Assembly (NCBI GenBank): GCA_032718565.1 | Contig: JAVGVS010000021.1 | Location: 1,749,384-1,813,383 of the forward strand | From: Distichodus sexfasciatus | Taxonomy: Eukaryota; Chordata; Actinopteri; Characiformes; Distichodontidae | DNA: 64,000 nucleotides | Reading direction: 5' to 3' | Shown here: piece by piece, positions 36,246 through 49,390 of the stretch | Numbering within the stretch: the first letter of the stretch is position 1 | Layout: each line of letters begins with the position of its first letter | Program-made: the position numbers and the translations under genes | Notes under the pieces: generated by a model | Database searches by the model: none | Told to the model about the DNA's origin: nothing | Seen by the model: the letters and a program-made list of their open reading frames with translations, nothing else

Positions 36246-38459
36246 TGAGTAGAACTAGAAGACTGGCAGAGCCAAATAAAAGTTTTATGTCACACCACAT
36301 TCCCAGACCATTTGGTAGTTGGCATTTGTTTTATTTATCTTCTTTTGTGGAATAAAAAGAAAGATGGTAAATTATTTTTTTACCAATTAAACACTAAATC
36401 AGTTTCATAATACCTAAAAAATAAATGTTTTTTTTTCATTAGGATAGAATCCATATTCAAAAAAGAATCTATTAGAAACAAAAATATGATTATAACAATC
36501 AAACCAATGAAAACTCGCATCTTTTTCATAATTATGAATGTGTGGACCCACAATGATTCTGTGGCACTTCATCCTGCAGGACAAAAAGAAGAATGCAAAC
36601 AAAACTGAACAAGACTGAAATCATGCTTCATTTACTTGACTTACCTCCTCTAAGATTTAGTCCAGATTTGCTTCTAAGATTTGTTTCTGAGATGCAGTTG
36701 TAGGCTGAATGTCATGAATATGTCTTCTCTTCTGTAGAAGGGTTAATCTTCTTGTCTAAAGTTATGAAACACAGCAAAAAATAACAGATCTGACTGCTGG
36801 TATCAACAGTAGCATTCATTTATTATGGAGGAAGGAAATCAAGTGTATAAGATTCTTTGCATAGACAAAAATTTCAGTGACCCTGATAATGTAAACATAT
36901 TCTAAAACATTATGTTTGCCTAACATGACCATCTTAGTGCCGTCATGTTATTAATGGACAGCGTTCACACAGCTCACTTCAGTCCCCATGCAAGCACAGG
37001 AAGGGCACTGAAGGATCAGGCCCATACCGCTTTGATCATTTTCTACAGAAACAGCCCTTTGTTTATCTTCTCTCTGCAGTGCTTTTTTCCATACTGTCAC
37101 TGATTCATTCAAAATGTTGCCTGATAGGACCCTTGTGAATTACTGAGCTTTGAGAAGATGAGGAGTTATGTGTTATGTGTGGACAGTATATATATAAGGC
37201 AATGAGAATCAACATGAAAGTTTATAATATTATTTCTCAATCATGTGGCACAGATTACAGTGTGTACTGCACTGAATACAGTGTACATTGGTTTAATGAA
37301 CTGCTGATAAAGAGGGCAATGCACATCTGCGTGTGAGACTTTGTGGGGTCAAGACTTCCGCTCAGAAGAATTTCCCAGCAGTAATGGATTTGTCCTAAAT
37401 CATCTTATATAAATAAACAAATGATCTGTCCTTATCACAGCTACGTCCTGCATAATAATAATGTGGATATTAAACCTGGGGATTAAAGCAATGGCATGTC
37501 TCTATATGTTGCTTAATATTTCTACTTGTATTGCATTTTTATCTGTTTTGCACATTAATAATCATTCAAGCTATTTTACTTTTTTTAATCATCTTTTTTA
37601 AAAACTTGCAGAGTGATCCGATTTACTTGTTGACAATATGTAGCTGTTGTTCCACGTTTTAGCCACTAGATGTCGACACCAACAAGGAATTCAAATAAAG
37701 TTTCTGAAGAAATTACAATTGAGGCGTGATTGTTATTTAACCATAAGGATTGTTATTTGTCAGTATAATGCACAAAAATATATTTAATAGACATCTGAAC
37801 TATTGTCAAGTAAGGCATGAACACCATACGCATACGGTATTATACATGAAACTTGGCCTTCTTGGTGATGCGAAATTAAGTACACAAATGCTAGCATTAA
37901 TGAATATGATTTAATTTGATTTTCAAGCTGGACTCTCAAAGCTTGATGTTGGATTGTGGGGAGCCATCTGTGCAGGAGCTGAGTGGATTTGTTCAGTTCC
38001 ATCACACTGTTGCTCTCAGTGTTCGTGCGTCACCGTCATGTGGTGGGATGTGTGGAGGGAGAGAGGGACATCAGAAAAAATAGTGATAACATCTCCATAA
38101 TCCAGTTTCCGCTTATATTATGATTCTATGTTTGTTTCTATGCTTAGGTATATTGAACGTTGAATCTTAGTCCCAAAAACGTAAACTAATACCATCAGTA
38201 GTTCAAGTGTACGCATTTTGCAGAGGTTTGTACATTTGCATTTGTATAAAGCCTGTTCTGTACTTTTAAATATTTAACGTTAGCTTTTAGCGTCTAACTC
38301 ATATCTTCTGAAAAAAATGGTACGCGTATACAATCAATTGCAATTTACACCTTTATTTTTATTTTATGATTTTGAAATTTTATGGAAAACCCTGTCTACA
38401 TAATGTTCACGTAAACTGTAGTCAGTTTAATCGAATTTCCTTAGAAGGACAAAACATTT
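35976..38459. other. Intergenic, no gene seen
   Basis: Contains a GA-rich low-complexity run at about 36178-36245 and otherwise AT-rich sequence without exon-like frames. A weaker donor-like CTTAC on plus near 36645 was not enough to call an exon. Confidence 0.6.
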
Positions 38460-38720
38460 TCACTACGGTTGCAACAACAGCTCGTACGAACGATCGCCCA
38501 ACCCACGACCTGCGCGTTGTAAAACACGTGCGTTTGTTATTACGCAACTTACCGTAGAAAAAAACTACGGCCACGTGCCCGCGTTGTGATTGGCCGCTAA
38601 AAGACCAATCAAAATATTTTCCGCCAATCAGTGAGCGTGTGGGCGTGTCGCGGATGCTGGTTGAAGCGCTCAATGAATCAACCGACAGTACTGAGTCTAT
38701 AGTCTCATTAATTTTTCTTT
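38460..38720 (-). promoter_or_regulatory. CpG-rich promoter-like island with three CCAAT boxes
   Basis: In AT-rich surroundings this block has many CpGs, an ATTGG at 38589-38593, CCAAT at 38605-38609 and 38624-38628, and a CACGTG E-box just upstream of them. Clustered CCAAT boxes suggest NF-Y binding and a housekeeping-type promoter. On the minus strand a donor (CTACG then GTAAGTTGCG) lies at about 38551, so a minus-strand leader exon could start here. No coding gene in the window is assigned to it. It lies about 0.8 kb upstream of the csnk1d promoter and could be a divergent non-coding transcript or a distal promoter. Confidence 0.5.
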
Positions 38721-39354
38721 ATTATTGCTGTTATTGTTTTAAATACAATAAACTGTGCTCAATACAAGGATAAAGGTTCAAAAAAATGTACCTTCCATAA
38801 ATATATTTGACCACACAAGTACTGCTTTAGTTCGCTGCTATCATCCAGCTTATTCATAAGAAATCCAGAATATTAGTGGATCAGAAATAAGTATTATTAT
38901 AAATATTATTACGTCATTAAAACAGTATATACCATTTCTACGTCTTGTGGAAAATAAAAATAAAAAATGGAATATTGTTTGCTATTTAGTTTAGAAGTCA
39001 GTATCTTGTTGGTGGTGGTCTGTAAAGCCCCTAGCCTTCAATCTGTGAGGGCAAATGATTGCCCTTATAAAATAATTTTTAAAAAATTACAATAGACCAT
39101 ACATTTTTGTGAAGATATATATATATATTATTCAGTTATTTTTGCACTGCTACTTAACGCGTCCATGGTAGGAATATCTACAGTACTTCTTAAACAATTA
39201 AATATTCTTCTTCATATTTCTTTATTCGTCTACTTAAAAATCTTTATATCGTATGCCCAACACTGAAATACGTGTCCAGACTCAAAAATGTGTGCCTCTA
39301 CATGGCCGGAGTTGGGCAGAACTTTAGACGTGACTGACCTAATAAACCCAGTTG

Positions 39355-39831
39355 TGGCGAAGCCCCGCCCCCGGGCGCGAGCCGTTGCTAGGGGAAGTGA
39401 TGTCACGACGTTACGTTTGTGTTCTTCTGTGAAGACAGGAGGGCCGTGACAGCTGGCGATCGACGGGTACGAAGGGGTCGAGCGATAAAATCCAATCCCA
39501 TCTTCGTAAAAGCAAGAAAAAATGATCACCAAACCTACAGGAGCATAATGTACAGGAGTTAAGCTTTCATCCGAGCCCAATATTGTGACATTTTAGGAAG
39601 AGGAAGATTGAAAAAGGAATGGTGAAAGCTGAATTCCGTCGGAAGGATCCGAATTCTTATCAGGGATTCGGGGGGGTTGGAGTAGCGTAAAGTAGAGAGG
39701 TTTCGAGCAAGCTTCTTTTTGGTGACTTGCTATTTTTTGCTGTTAGTTGACAAGTTCTTTACGTCTTAGTTGCGATTTATTATTCATTGAAATAGCTGTA
39801 CTACTAGCTGGTAGGTAGGTTGTCATCAGCA
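39355..39831 (+). promoter_or_regulatory. csnk1d: csnk1d promoter and 5'UTR
   Basis: A GC box (CCCCGCCCCC, 39363-39372) and a CRE-like TGATGTCACGACG (about 39399-39411) sit in a small CpG-rich patch about 0.45 kb upstream of the start codon, with no TATA box. That fits the CpG-island promoter of a ubiquitously expressed kinase. The sequence from about 39420 to 39831 is probably 5'UTR; no intron is evident between it and the start codon. The exact start site is unknown. Confidence 0.6.
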
Positions 39832-42800
39832 ATGGAGCTCCGAGTGGGAAACCGATACAGACTGGGCAGGAAAATTGGAAGTGGATCTTTTGGTGACATT
39901 TATTTGGGTGAGTGTATAAAGAACTAACACCTAACACCGCACAGACGTGTAGTTGTTATAGTCGAAAAGAGCTGGATTGTGTGATCTGTGTATAGCCAAC
40001 ATCAAGCTCTCTATCCTCAGTTACAGCCAGTTCACATTCTCGACTATCAGGCTGAAAAACATCTCATTAAAATGGCATTTTACTGTGTTACATGTCATGG
40101 CAGCAACATAAAAGTACCTTCTGTGGATTTAATATGTGGCTAAATGCTGCTAATTTGATTGTCTTATTACAGGAAGCAGTGGGCTCTAATATTAGTCTCA
40201 AACTTGCCTTTTTTTAATCTTACAAATTTGTCGTGCCAATCTTTATCCCATTTGTTTCATCCACGGCTTGTGTAAATATTGTGTCTCATCTCAAGTGATC
40301 TCAAATCCATGGCTTCTCGTATTTGCTGCTACTGTAGTTCAGGCCAAGTGTCTGGTCCCTTTAGTTCAGACTGGAACAGAAGTTTCCAGGTCGTTTGGGC
40401 TTTATGTGGATCTCAATCCCATCGTGGACTTACCTGTCTAGACAGATTTCAAGAAAAATCCAAAGGCCAACTGGCAGTGATGTCAGCTCAGCTGATTTGC
40501 TTATGTTGATATGCACATGCCATTTTGAGACTTCTGTTAGACATGTTAAAAGACACAGTATGAAAGTTAAGAGTAATAGTAGGGGGGAAATCCTTGTTTT
40601 CTGTGGATTCTGGACTTTTCTCGTGTGTATATATTTAGATATTTCCTTTTCTTTAGCTTCCTCTACTCCCCCTTCCAGTTCCTCCAGCATTGTGAGATTT
40701 ATGTAGTGGAACAACTTTGCAACAAGTAATTGACCTTCTGGTACATGAGCAGGAAATAACATTTTAAGGCCTAGATTTAAGGACAACTTTTAATCAAGGA
40801 GTGAAATCAAGGACCAATATTGTGAATGTTAAAGGTCTCAGTGTGTAGGTGTTTTCCTTTGACTGTGTAACCACCTTGTCAGGGCATTTGCCCATATTTG
40901 TTTCTCTCCAGTATTTTGTATATATTATATGTTGCCTTATGTACTTTTGTGTTGAGACTTCAGAAACAATATAGAACTAGTTTGAGCATCATGTCGTGTT
41001 TTATAAGGGTTGATAGTTAAATGATTTATAGTCAGCTGCTTTATGGTTTACTTGTCAGTCATGTTGGAAAGGTATCCTATGGTGCTGAGTTGTTATGCAG
41101 AAAAGTCTCATCTTGGAGTTTTGGTTTGGTTTTTGTCTGGAGCTTTATCTCAGTTTGTCTATTGCTGATATCTGCAAATGGAATTTAATCATACCGTGAC
41201 AGGATAGCGTGTCAGGTCCACCTATTGCAAATCCTGAACAAGAGATCTAATGCATCAAATGACGTTGTTGATCTTGAAAATAAAGGAAGTACATTTCTGT
41301 CCTCAGATTGCGGGACAGATCTGTGTTGTTGGTCAGGATATTGACCAATCAACAAAAGCTAATTTTCATAATCAGCATCGGCATTCGGAAAAAAGACAGT
41401 TGATTCATCTTGCTGACATCAGTTAAAACCTTTTCCGCCCCTCTTCACATCATCGTATACACTTGTGTGTTTAATGAAGCAAGATGACACAAGTATCACT
41501 CACCTTAACCAAGCAACCAATGAAAAAAAACAGTCCAGCATAAGTTGATGCCTTTGTGATTTGATTGTCTAACCCTGATGTGTGTGAGAGAGATAAAGAT
41601 TGCAAGACAATCAATTCAGTTTGTGTATAAATTAGAGTTTTATGTACATTTCAATATGGAGAAGAGGAGCTGACCTCATATCAGGAAGTTTAACTCCCAG
41701 ATCATTACAGATGTCCTGTAGGGTGCGGGTGTGACTGAAAGGCGAGTTGGTGGGTGTGGTGCCTTATCCAACTTCATTTGCTTTGCCATTATTGTTTCGT
41801 AACTCCACTTTTTCACCTCCTCTCTCTTAACAGTGCCAGTAGTTTTTTTTTTTTTTTTTGCCTCTGGCTACTGTTAACATTTTAAATACATTCAAGCTAA
41901 TTTTAATTTACTCCTCTATCCTTGCCAGTCTGCTCAAATTTGTAGTAATCGGTAAGTTGGGAAAAATTGTGGGCTGAAAGTTCCGTCTGCCCTTTTTAGG
42001 AAGCTCTTTCCTTTTTGTCATTCAGTCCGTCCCATCCCAAACTTGTGTTGGCTCCTTTGCCGCTGGGGTTTCCCAGCAGCAGGTCTCACACATGCGTCAC
42101 TGGGCGCTGGGGAGGCCGCAGGTGTGTGACTCACCCGGGCAATGGTTCCTTGGCTGCAAAAATCCACAATACCTTGCACCCTCACACTGATGCTTCATCA
42201 TACTGCTGCTTACGTAACCCTCCTGCATTCGGGGAGGTGTTAGCTTTATGGTGTGAAGTGCCAATCTAGTGCCAGTTGGTCCCAGCATCACACGCTATAG
42301 ACTCCAAATGGGTGTAGTGCCTCTTTACGCAATGATGTACTCTTATTGCATCCCTGTATTTGTCTGTCTAAAAAGCCCCATTTTAAAAAGCATGATTTTT
42401 TACTAGAATTGGAACTCTTCTAATGCTCAGTGGACAGATTTTAAAAAGGTGTGTATTTGCACATTGAATTGTCATATGGATTCTAGGAGCCACACAGTTT
42501 ATTTCATAAGGTTCTCTTATGTAACAGCTTTGGTCTGTTATTGGTTTTCTTTACAGTAGCTTTGGAACTGTGCTGTAGCCACACAATACCGTTCTGTTTA
42601 CATTGCTGTTAGGTAGCGACAGGCCTGAACCTACATGCTTTTTCAACAACAATGTCGAAAGAATGCCCTTACTTGAATCCCAGACTAATCAGATGATTCT
42701 GTGTGCTTCTATATCCAATGATATCAGCATGGAACTCCTGATTAGTGTAGAAGGTGATTGAATTAGATGTAAACCATGAGACGTTTACACTGAAAACACC

Positions 42801-45800
42801 TACTACAAACCAGAATAACAGGTCTTTGAGTTTCTGGCCAAAGAAGGTAGTTAGTTCTGCAGTAACTGCCACACCCTGTCATTTCTGATTGGTTTGAAAG
42901 TTGGAAGTGAAAGGGGCTTGACTGACATCTGCCTGGTTTTAATTGTGGGATTTTTGGAATTACACTTTTGAAGTTATGTTATTTAGTTTAAAGGAGTATT
43001 GTTTGGATATATTTAATTGAGCAGTAAGACTCAATTAGACTGGATTTTCTGAATAGGAAAAACAAGGTTAATTCTTATTCATACTTCACTGTCACACAGT
43101 CTCTGATATCCACAAATCAAAAGTTTGAATATGTATGCGTATATATATCCACTATGACACTTTCTGTAGCACTTTGACACAGTCTGCTCCATTAGGTCAT
43201 TGTTCAAATTTCAGTCATCCAAGTGGAATCTCCTCTCTGAAAGTGGACAGTCTCACTGGAGATGCTGCTTCGGTTGCAGAATGCTTCCCATGTTCTAATG
43301 AGGCTATTCCCTTTTCTCTTCCCTCCCTGGTCTCTTGTCCCTTAGGCACAGACATTTCAGTTGGAGAGGAAGTGGCCATCAAGCTGGAATGTGTGAAGAC
43401 AAAGCATCCTCAGCTCCACATTGAGAGCAAGATTTACAAAATGATGCAGGGAGGAGGTGATTTACACCATTACTGTGATTTATAAGAGAATATTGGCAAT
43501 TTGTCTTGCTTTTGAGAACTTTTTACATTGGACAGTTAGAGATCTGTATGATATTCTGTGTATTACTATTGTAGTGTATGTCCAGTGTATTCCTAATTGC
43601 AAAATATGTTTAGTAGCAAAAGGCATATCCAGGACTAACTTTTTTTCTCACCTGCTGCTTGTACTGTGGTAATCTGACATGTTTTTGGTTGCACTAATCT
43701 TCCAGTTGGTATCCCGACCATAAAGTGGTGTGGTGCGGAGGGGGACTATAATGTGATGGTGATGGAGCTGTTGGGACCCAGTCTGGAAGATCTCTTCAAC
43801 TTCTGCTCCAGGAAATTCAGCCTCAAGACTGTCCTACTGCTGGCTGACCAGATGGTAAGACAGACTCATCTGAACAACAGTAAAGCAGAACAGGAAGCAG
43901 GATGCGATCAGCATAAGAAGCTTCAGAAGCACTGGATAGAGTTTTTAAACTAGGGCTAGGCTTTATTCATTTTTATGGGTTTTCTTGCTCTAATGTGTTT
44001 ACCGGACCAGCACGTATACTGCTTAGTTGGCTGTTTGGTGGCTTGTTTTTTGAACATGAATTAAGTCTAGTCTTGGACTAAATAGCAAGACCAGTGGAGA
44101 GCCACTGAAACTGAGCTTATCTAGACCTGGGCTCAATAGTAGATTGCTAAATTGGCCCCATTAGTTTAATGCTTGACTAGTGTTCATACATGCAGAGTAT
44201 TTTCTGAATTAGAGGGTTGAGTTATTGTGGTGTTTTAGTTTTGATTTAATATGAAAACTGCTGCGGTCATTCTTTCTTGAACCATAATCTATCTGTCCTC
44301 CAGATCAGCCGTATTGAGTACATACACTCCAAGAACTTCATTCACAGAGATGTGAAGCCCGATAACTTCCTGATGGGACTGGGAAAGAAAGGCAACCTGG
44401 TCTACATCATTGATTTTGGTCTGGCCAAGAAGTACCGGGACGCCCGAACCCACCAACACATTCCATACCGAGAGAATAAGAATCTAACTGGCACTGCTCG
44501 CTACGCCTCCATCAACACCCATCTTGGCATAGGTAACACCTGGTCACACACCTCCAACACTTTTGCACTTTCAAGTGGCTCATGAGATGCTAAAGCTGTG
44601 CTTCTGCTCTTGTGTCTTGTCAATTAATGTAAAGTTGTAACTTGATATTTAAAACTTAAATTAAATTGTCTTAATTTTTTGTTAACAAAATTTTATAATC
44701 TTAATAATTTTGCCATGGGTGTTCATGTACAGTGACTAAAAAAAAAATCTAGTTTCGCATGTGTTGTTGGGTGACTGTCCTGTCCAGTTTGCTGCTACAT
44801 CTGTGGGTCTCACTTATTTTAAAATCACAAAGATAAAATACGCTCTCTTTCTGTAGAATAACAGAAACTTTTATGCCTGTGCATATTCATAGGACAAACC
44901 TTGTCAGGGAACTATGAGGTCAAAACAAACATAAACCCCCAAAACCAAAATATTTGTTCATCAATCTTAATCAAGCTAAAGTGTTGAATTAAGTGTGATA
45001 TTGATTTGAGGTCACATCACTCAGCCCTAATTTGAAGTGTGAGATCTAATACATCTATTCCTTGAGTTAGTAGAGTTTTACAAGGAAATTTCCCCCTTTT
45101 GGATCCTCCTTAAATCATAGGTTTGTATGCTTGGAGATTTGTGTTTCATGCTCAAGTGATTTTAAGTATATTTTCATCTTATGGGAAGCACTGTTATTTG
45201 TGTACATGAGCAAATCTTACCATGACATGACTGCTCATTCATGCATACTGTGTCACAGGACTCATTCTTACACTGCCGTGTCTCTCTTTACAGAACAGTC
45301 TCGCCGTGATGACCTGGAGTCTCTGGGCTACGTGCTGATGTATTTTAACCTAGGCTCACTGCCATGGCAAGGGCTGAAGGCTGCCACAAAGCGACAGAAG
45401 TATGAACGCATCAGTGAGAAGAAAATGTCGACTCCTATTGAAGTCCTTTGCAAGGGCTACCCCTGTACGTATCTAACCAGCTCCATGTTGAAGTCTGAAA
45501 TGATGCATTTCGTCTTTATCTCTGTGAAGAGCGTGATAGATTTTAACAACGTTTTGTGTATGTATTTGTGCTTACCTTCTCCAGCTGAGTTTGCCACATA
45601 CCTCAATTTCTGTCGCTCACTGCGTTTTGATGATAAGCCAGACTACTCGTACTTGAGGCAGCTCTTCAGGAATCTCTTCCACAGACAAGGCTTCTCCTAC
45701 GACTATGTGTTTGATTGGAACATGCTGAAATTTGTAAGTTATGTTTCAAATTAGTAAAATTTTATAATTATGCTACCTACAATACAATACATATTCTTGC

Positions 45801-47683
45801 TTTAAGGCCTAAAGGCAAGAAGCATTAACAACTGTGAACCTTAACATTGTGCAGGAATTGTTTTACTGTAGTGCTTTTGCAAAAATTCTGTTTTTGACAA
45901 CAGATGGTCACGTTGCCTTTTACCATGTGCCGAGTGCTGACACAAATAATGACCCCTTTTGTGATGTCGAGAGCACCTGAATAGCAATGTGCATCATTGT
46001 CTTTTCTCCCACATCTGTGTTCTTGCCTAGGGCGCTAACCGAGCAGCAGAGGAGGCGGAAAGAGAGAGGAGAGATCGGGAGGAGAGGCTGAGGCACAGCA
46101 GGAATCCTGCCACCAGAGGCATCCCATCAGCCTCAGGACGACCCCGTGCCGCACAAGATGGTGCCCCACCAACGCCTCTCACACCCACCTCTCACACAGG
46201 TAAGGCTGTGATTGATTATACATAAACAAACACACATTGCGTTTAGTGCATGGTTTCACCATTCTGCTCTCTGGTTTTATAGCAAACACATCCTCACCAA
46301 GACCTGTGTCTGGCATGGAGCGGGAGCGGAAGGTCAGCATGCGGCTTCACCGCGGCGCTCCGGTTAATGTTTCCTCGTCGGACTTAACTGGACGCCAAGA
46401 CACTTCTCGCATGTCCACTTCACAGGTACAAACCCCTCTCTAGTGCCTGCTAACGGTCTGTGTGATTGCTTCAGCATAGCAGGTAGAGGGTCATGTGTGG
46501 ATTTGACTGATAAATGATATGATTTTCTGTGCATTGACTCTAGCATGGATCAAGACTGAGGTTCAAGACCTTGCACTGATGTCCGAGTAGGATGCGTGTC
46601 TAGTTGTAATTGAAGCTGCAGATCTACTACTGATGTGTAATTAGCCTGATATTTGGCTGTTGAATAAATATGAAATAATTTATTTGAAAATTATTTGAAT
46701 CCAACTCCTACCTCCAGTGTTGCTTTACCAGTGTACTAGGAAGTTCTCAGTACAGGGTTAAGAGAGCTCTAATGCATTAGTGATTGTCTAACCACAGCTT
46801 GTGCCATGTGAGAAATTCGATCAATATTATGTAGAGCTGTTGTGCAAAATGTGTGTATCAACAGAAGTTAGTGTTTACATGTCACTAAATCATTCCACAT
46901 TGTTTTCCAGTCATACCAAAAATCCAGAATTGTATGTGTGTATACTCCCCATCTCTGCTGCACACACAATAGAACAGCATGTATCATATAATAAAACCTG
47001 GCGTTTTTTATTCTGCTACTTTTGTTGGACTTAGAATTGTGGTAGATGGTGTACAATGCCAGCATGAGTGAGTCTATTGTGGTTTCACCTTAGATATATC
47101 TAATACATATATTAATTTTACAAATATCTAGTGATGTTTTTTATTATTAAATATTGCTCTTATTTCATCACTTCATTTTCTATCTTGTTCCTTTTTATAA
47201 TGTCAGGCATCTCAGAAATATGGTTTTTAGCCATCAAACGTTTATTTTTATAGTAGTGTAATAACATCCAAATATTTTATGACGTCTTGGTCTTGTGTGT
47301 CTGGTTGAAATACACAACACTGGGGTAACAGTCATGTTATTGATGACCATTAATAAGTACAGGGAGTCCAAGGTTCAGACAGCAATTGAGCTTATCTTCC
47401 TGCCAAATATACTTATAAATTGCTTGAACATGACTCTGTGAACATGTGAAGCAAACTTTGTGTTCAGGCTTGTGAACATAAGTGAAAAATATTACGGTTT
47501 GAATTTGTAATTGTATAAGGACATAGTCAGAGAAATATTGTAATTAATTTTATTAATACAACTAATTTTCACTCCTGCACAACTTGCCTAAAGAAACTAC
47601 CAGTGAAGGATGCATAAAAGATCCAATAATGTTTTCTTTCTTCACTTCAGAATAGCATTCCCTTCGATCATCACGGCAAGTAG
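39832..47683 (+). CDS. csnk1d: Casein kinase 1 delta
   Basis: Serine/threonine kinase acting in circadian timing (PER phosphorylation), Wnt signalling, centrosome and vesicle traffic. Nine coding exons, all in frame with GT-AG borders: 39832-39907, 43346-43456, 43706-43854, 44304-44532, 45294-45464, 45585-45733, 46031-46199, 46283-46425, 47651-47683. Total 1230 nt, 409 residues, equal to the human isoform ending NSIPFEHHGK (here NSIPFDHHGK). Visible: glycine loop GSGSFGDIYLG (16-26), ATP-binding Lys38, catalytic HRDVKPDN with Asp128, DFG at 149-151, the nuclear-localisation-like TKRQKYERI, and the C-terminal inhibitory tail with RKVSMRLHRGAPVNVSSSDL. The start MELRVGNRYRLGRK and the tail after residue 295 (RPVSGMERERKVS) distinguish delta from epsilon. 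First intron about 3.4 kb. Tail-to-tail with slc16a3. Confidence 0.98.
39908..43345 (+). other. csnk1d: csnk1d intron 1
   Basis: Donor GTGAGT, acceptor CCCTTAG. No additional exon recognised. Contains a T run near 41847-41860 and otherwise unique sequence; the open frames here have no support. Confidence 0.85.
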
Positions 47684-49390
47684 CTGCTGGCCACATCCTC
47701 GTGTGACGGCAGGCAGCAGCTAAGGTGAGTTGAGTGTTTGTGTTGCATACAAGTTTAGTTTTTGCTTTCTTTACTTTGAGTGCAGTTGAAACACCAACAT
47801 TAAATAATCTTCACACAACACTGGAAATGTGCATCATGTTACATAAAGGTCTGACGATGTTTAATTCAGCATTTCTTCCTCTTTTAAGATCCAGACTATG
47901 TTCCACAAGCCTCCACTCTGCAACACGGAGAGCGCCAGTGGACCAGCCTCTCCATGGCTGATTGACAGCTCTTCTCTAAACAGCCAATAAGCAGGGCAGT
48001 CAGTCTCTCTTCAGATGGCAGAACCAAGCAGGCCTCTGTAAAGGGTCTCTCACTTGTTCTTGTTTTCTCTCTTGCTGTCTCTTACTTTGTCACTTTTTCA
48101 CTCTGGTGTATATTGTATATGCATACCTAAGATGAGGATAATGACATCACTTCTGTCTAAAGGAGATGCCTGTGGTGTGATCCAACAGAGACTAAACCTG
48201 CCAGCCACATTCTATTGTCCTTCACACTGGTTCCTCTTCAGACTAGTACCTTCACTACACAGCCACGCTTCTGTCATTTTGCCGTCCCTACCCCTTTTAT
48301 GTCAACGCTTCTGCAGTTGTGTTCCACTTTAGATTAGGTCTATTTTGTGTATTGTGTTTCTTTTTTAATTTCTCCCCATTTCCTTATGGTTTTATTTTAT
48401 CCATTATAATTTTATAGTTTTGATAGTCTGTCTCTAACTGATGCATTAGGTGAACTGGGTTCCTGATGTTTTGCTCTTTTTTGTTTGGTTTCTACTGACC
48501 GCTAAGGGGCCAAAATCTAAACATTTTTCATTCATGACCAAAAGGTCATTTAGTGGTTTTAGAGGGACCCTGAGAAACTCACCAGTTTTTTTTCCTGACA
48601 TCTAGCTCACTAACCTGCTGTATAATTACTGCCCTTCACTTCTTGTATTTCTTTTTTTTTTTTCCTTTTTCTAAACTGTGAAAATTGTATAATATTCATG
48701 TAAATGTTTCAATTTTTCACCTACTAGATTGTATGAATGAGATTCAGATCACAGTCAGTTCTGAAGCATTATCCCCCCCCCCCCCCCCTTTTTTTTTTCA
48801 AAGCCATTGGAATGAAGTGCTGGACAACTAAGAACTGTAGAAATTAACTGTTGTCTTTCACAGCTCTATTGACTGTGTAAAAAGCACACCCAGTCCTTTC
48901 AGTAGAGCAAGAGACATCAGTCATCAGAACATGTTTGAATGTGATTGCTAGGTGTTTGTTAAAATTAAATTGATTAACTCAAACTGAAATTGCATTCAGT
49001 GAGATTATGCTTTTAATCACAATCTGATGATGAGGTAAAGTGATTACAGTCCTCCAGCACTGAAGTGGCTTGACCGATACACCTAAAACCTGCTTCTGGG
49101 TTGTGTGTATCAGACATCGCAGGGAAGGTGTGCTGATCTAAGCTGGAAGGAAGTTGATTTTTAGATGAATAACCTGGACTGGAAGTTTGGTGCTCCTAGA
49201 TTGGTGTTCTTACTTTAAAGATGTCTGATACATACCATTTTTCTAAACCCATGACTTTGGGCTCTACACTTTTGGTCTGGTGAAGTCATGCCAATCCATG
49301 AGCTCTACTGCAATTTGTATCACTGTATTTGTGCACCCTTTTTTTCTTTTGGTGTACATGTGTAAATAAATGAACTACTTGTATTATTTG
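47684..49390 (+). other. csnk1d: csnk1d 3'UTR, containing a small intron
   Basis: After the stop codon the exon continues to a consensus donor (TAAG then GTGAGT, 47725). A pyrimidine-rich acceptor (TTCCTCTTTTAAG) ends at 47888. The 3'UTR then runs to a poly(A) signal AATAAA at 49365-49370, followed by a GT-rich region. The stop is 41 bases before the junction, inside the usual 50-55-base limit, so nonsense-mediated decay would not be expected. A run of 16 C followed by 10 T at 48773-48798 lies in the UTR. Confidence 0.7.

Noticed and set aside
38422..38673. 83-codon minus-strand open frame in the CCAAT island
   Set aside because: It spans the promoter motifs themselves and a short CCGTAG hairpin; more likely regulatory DNA than protein.
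39230..39580. 116-codon minus-strand open frame over the csnk1d promoter
   Set aside because: It overlaps CpG-rich promoter and 5'UTR sequence, has no splice support and no recognisable domain.
39832..47683. Assignment as csnk1e
   Set aside because: The start (GNRYRLG), the C-terminal RHSRNPATRG segment and the NSIPFDHHGK end fit delta; epsilon has a different tail.
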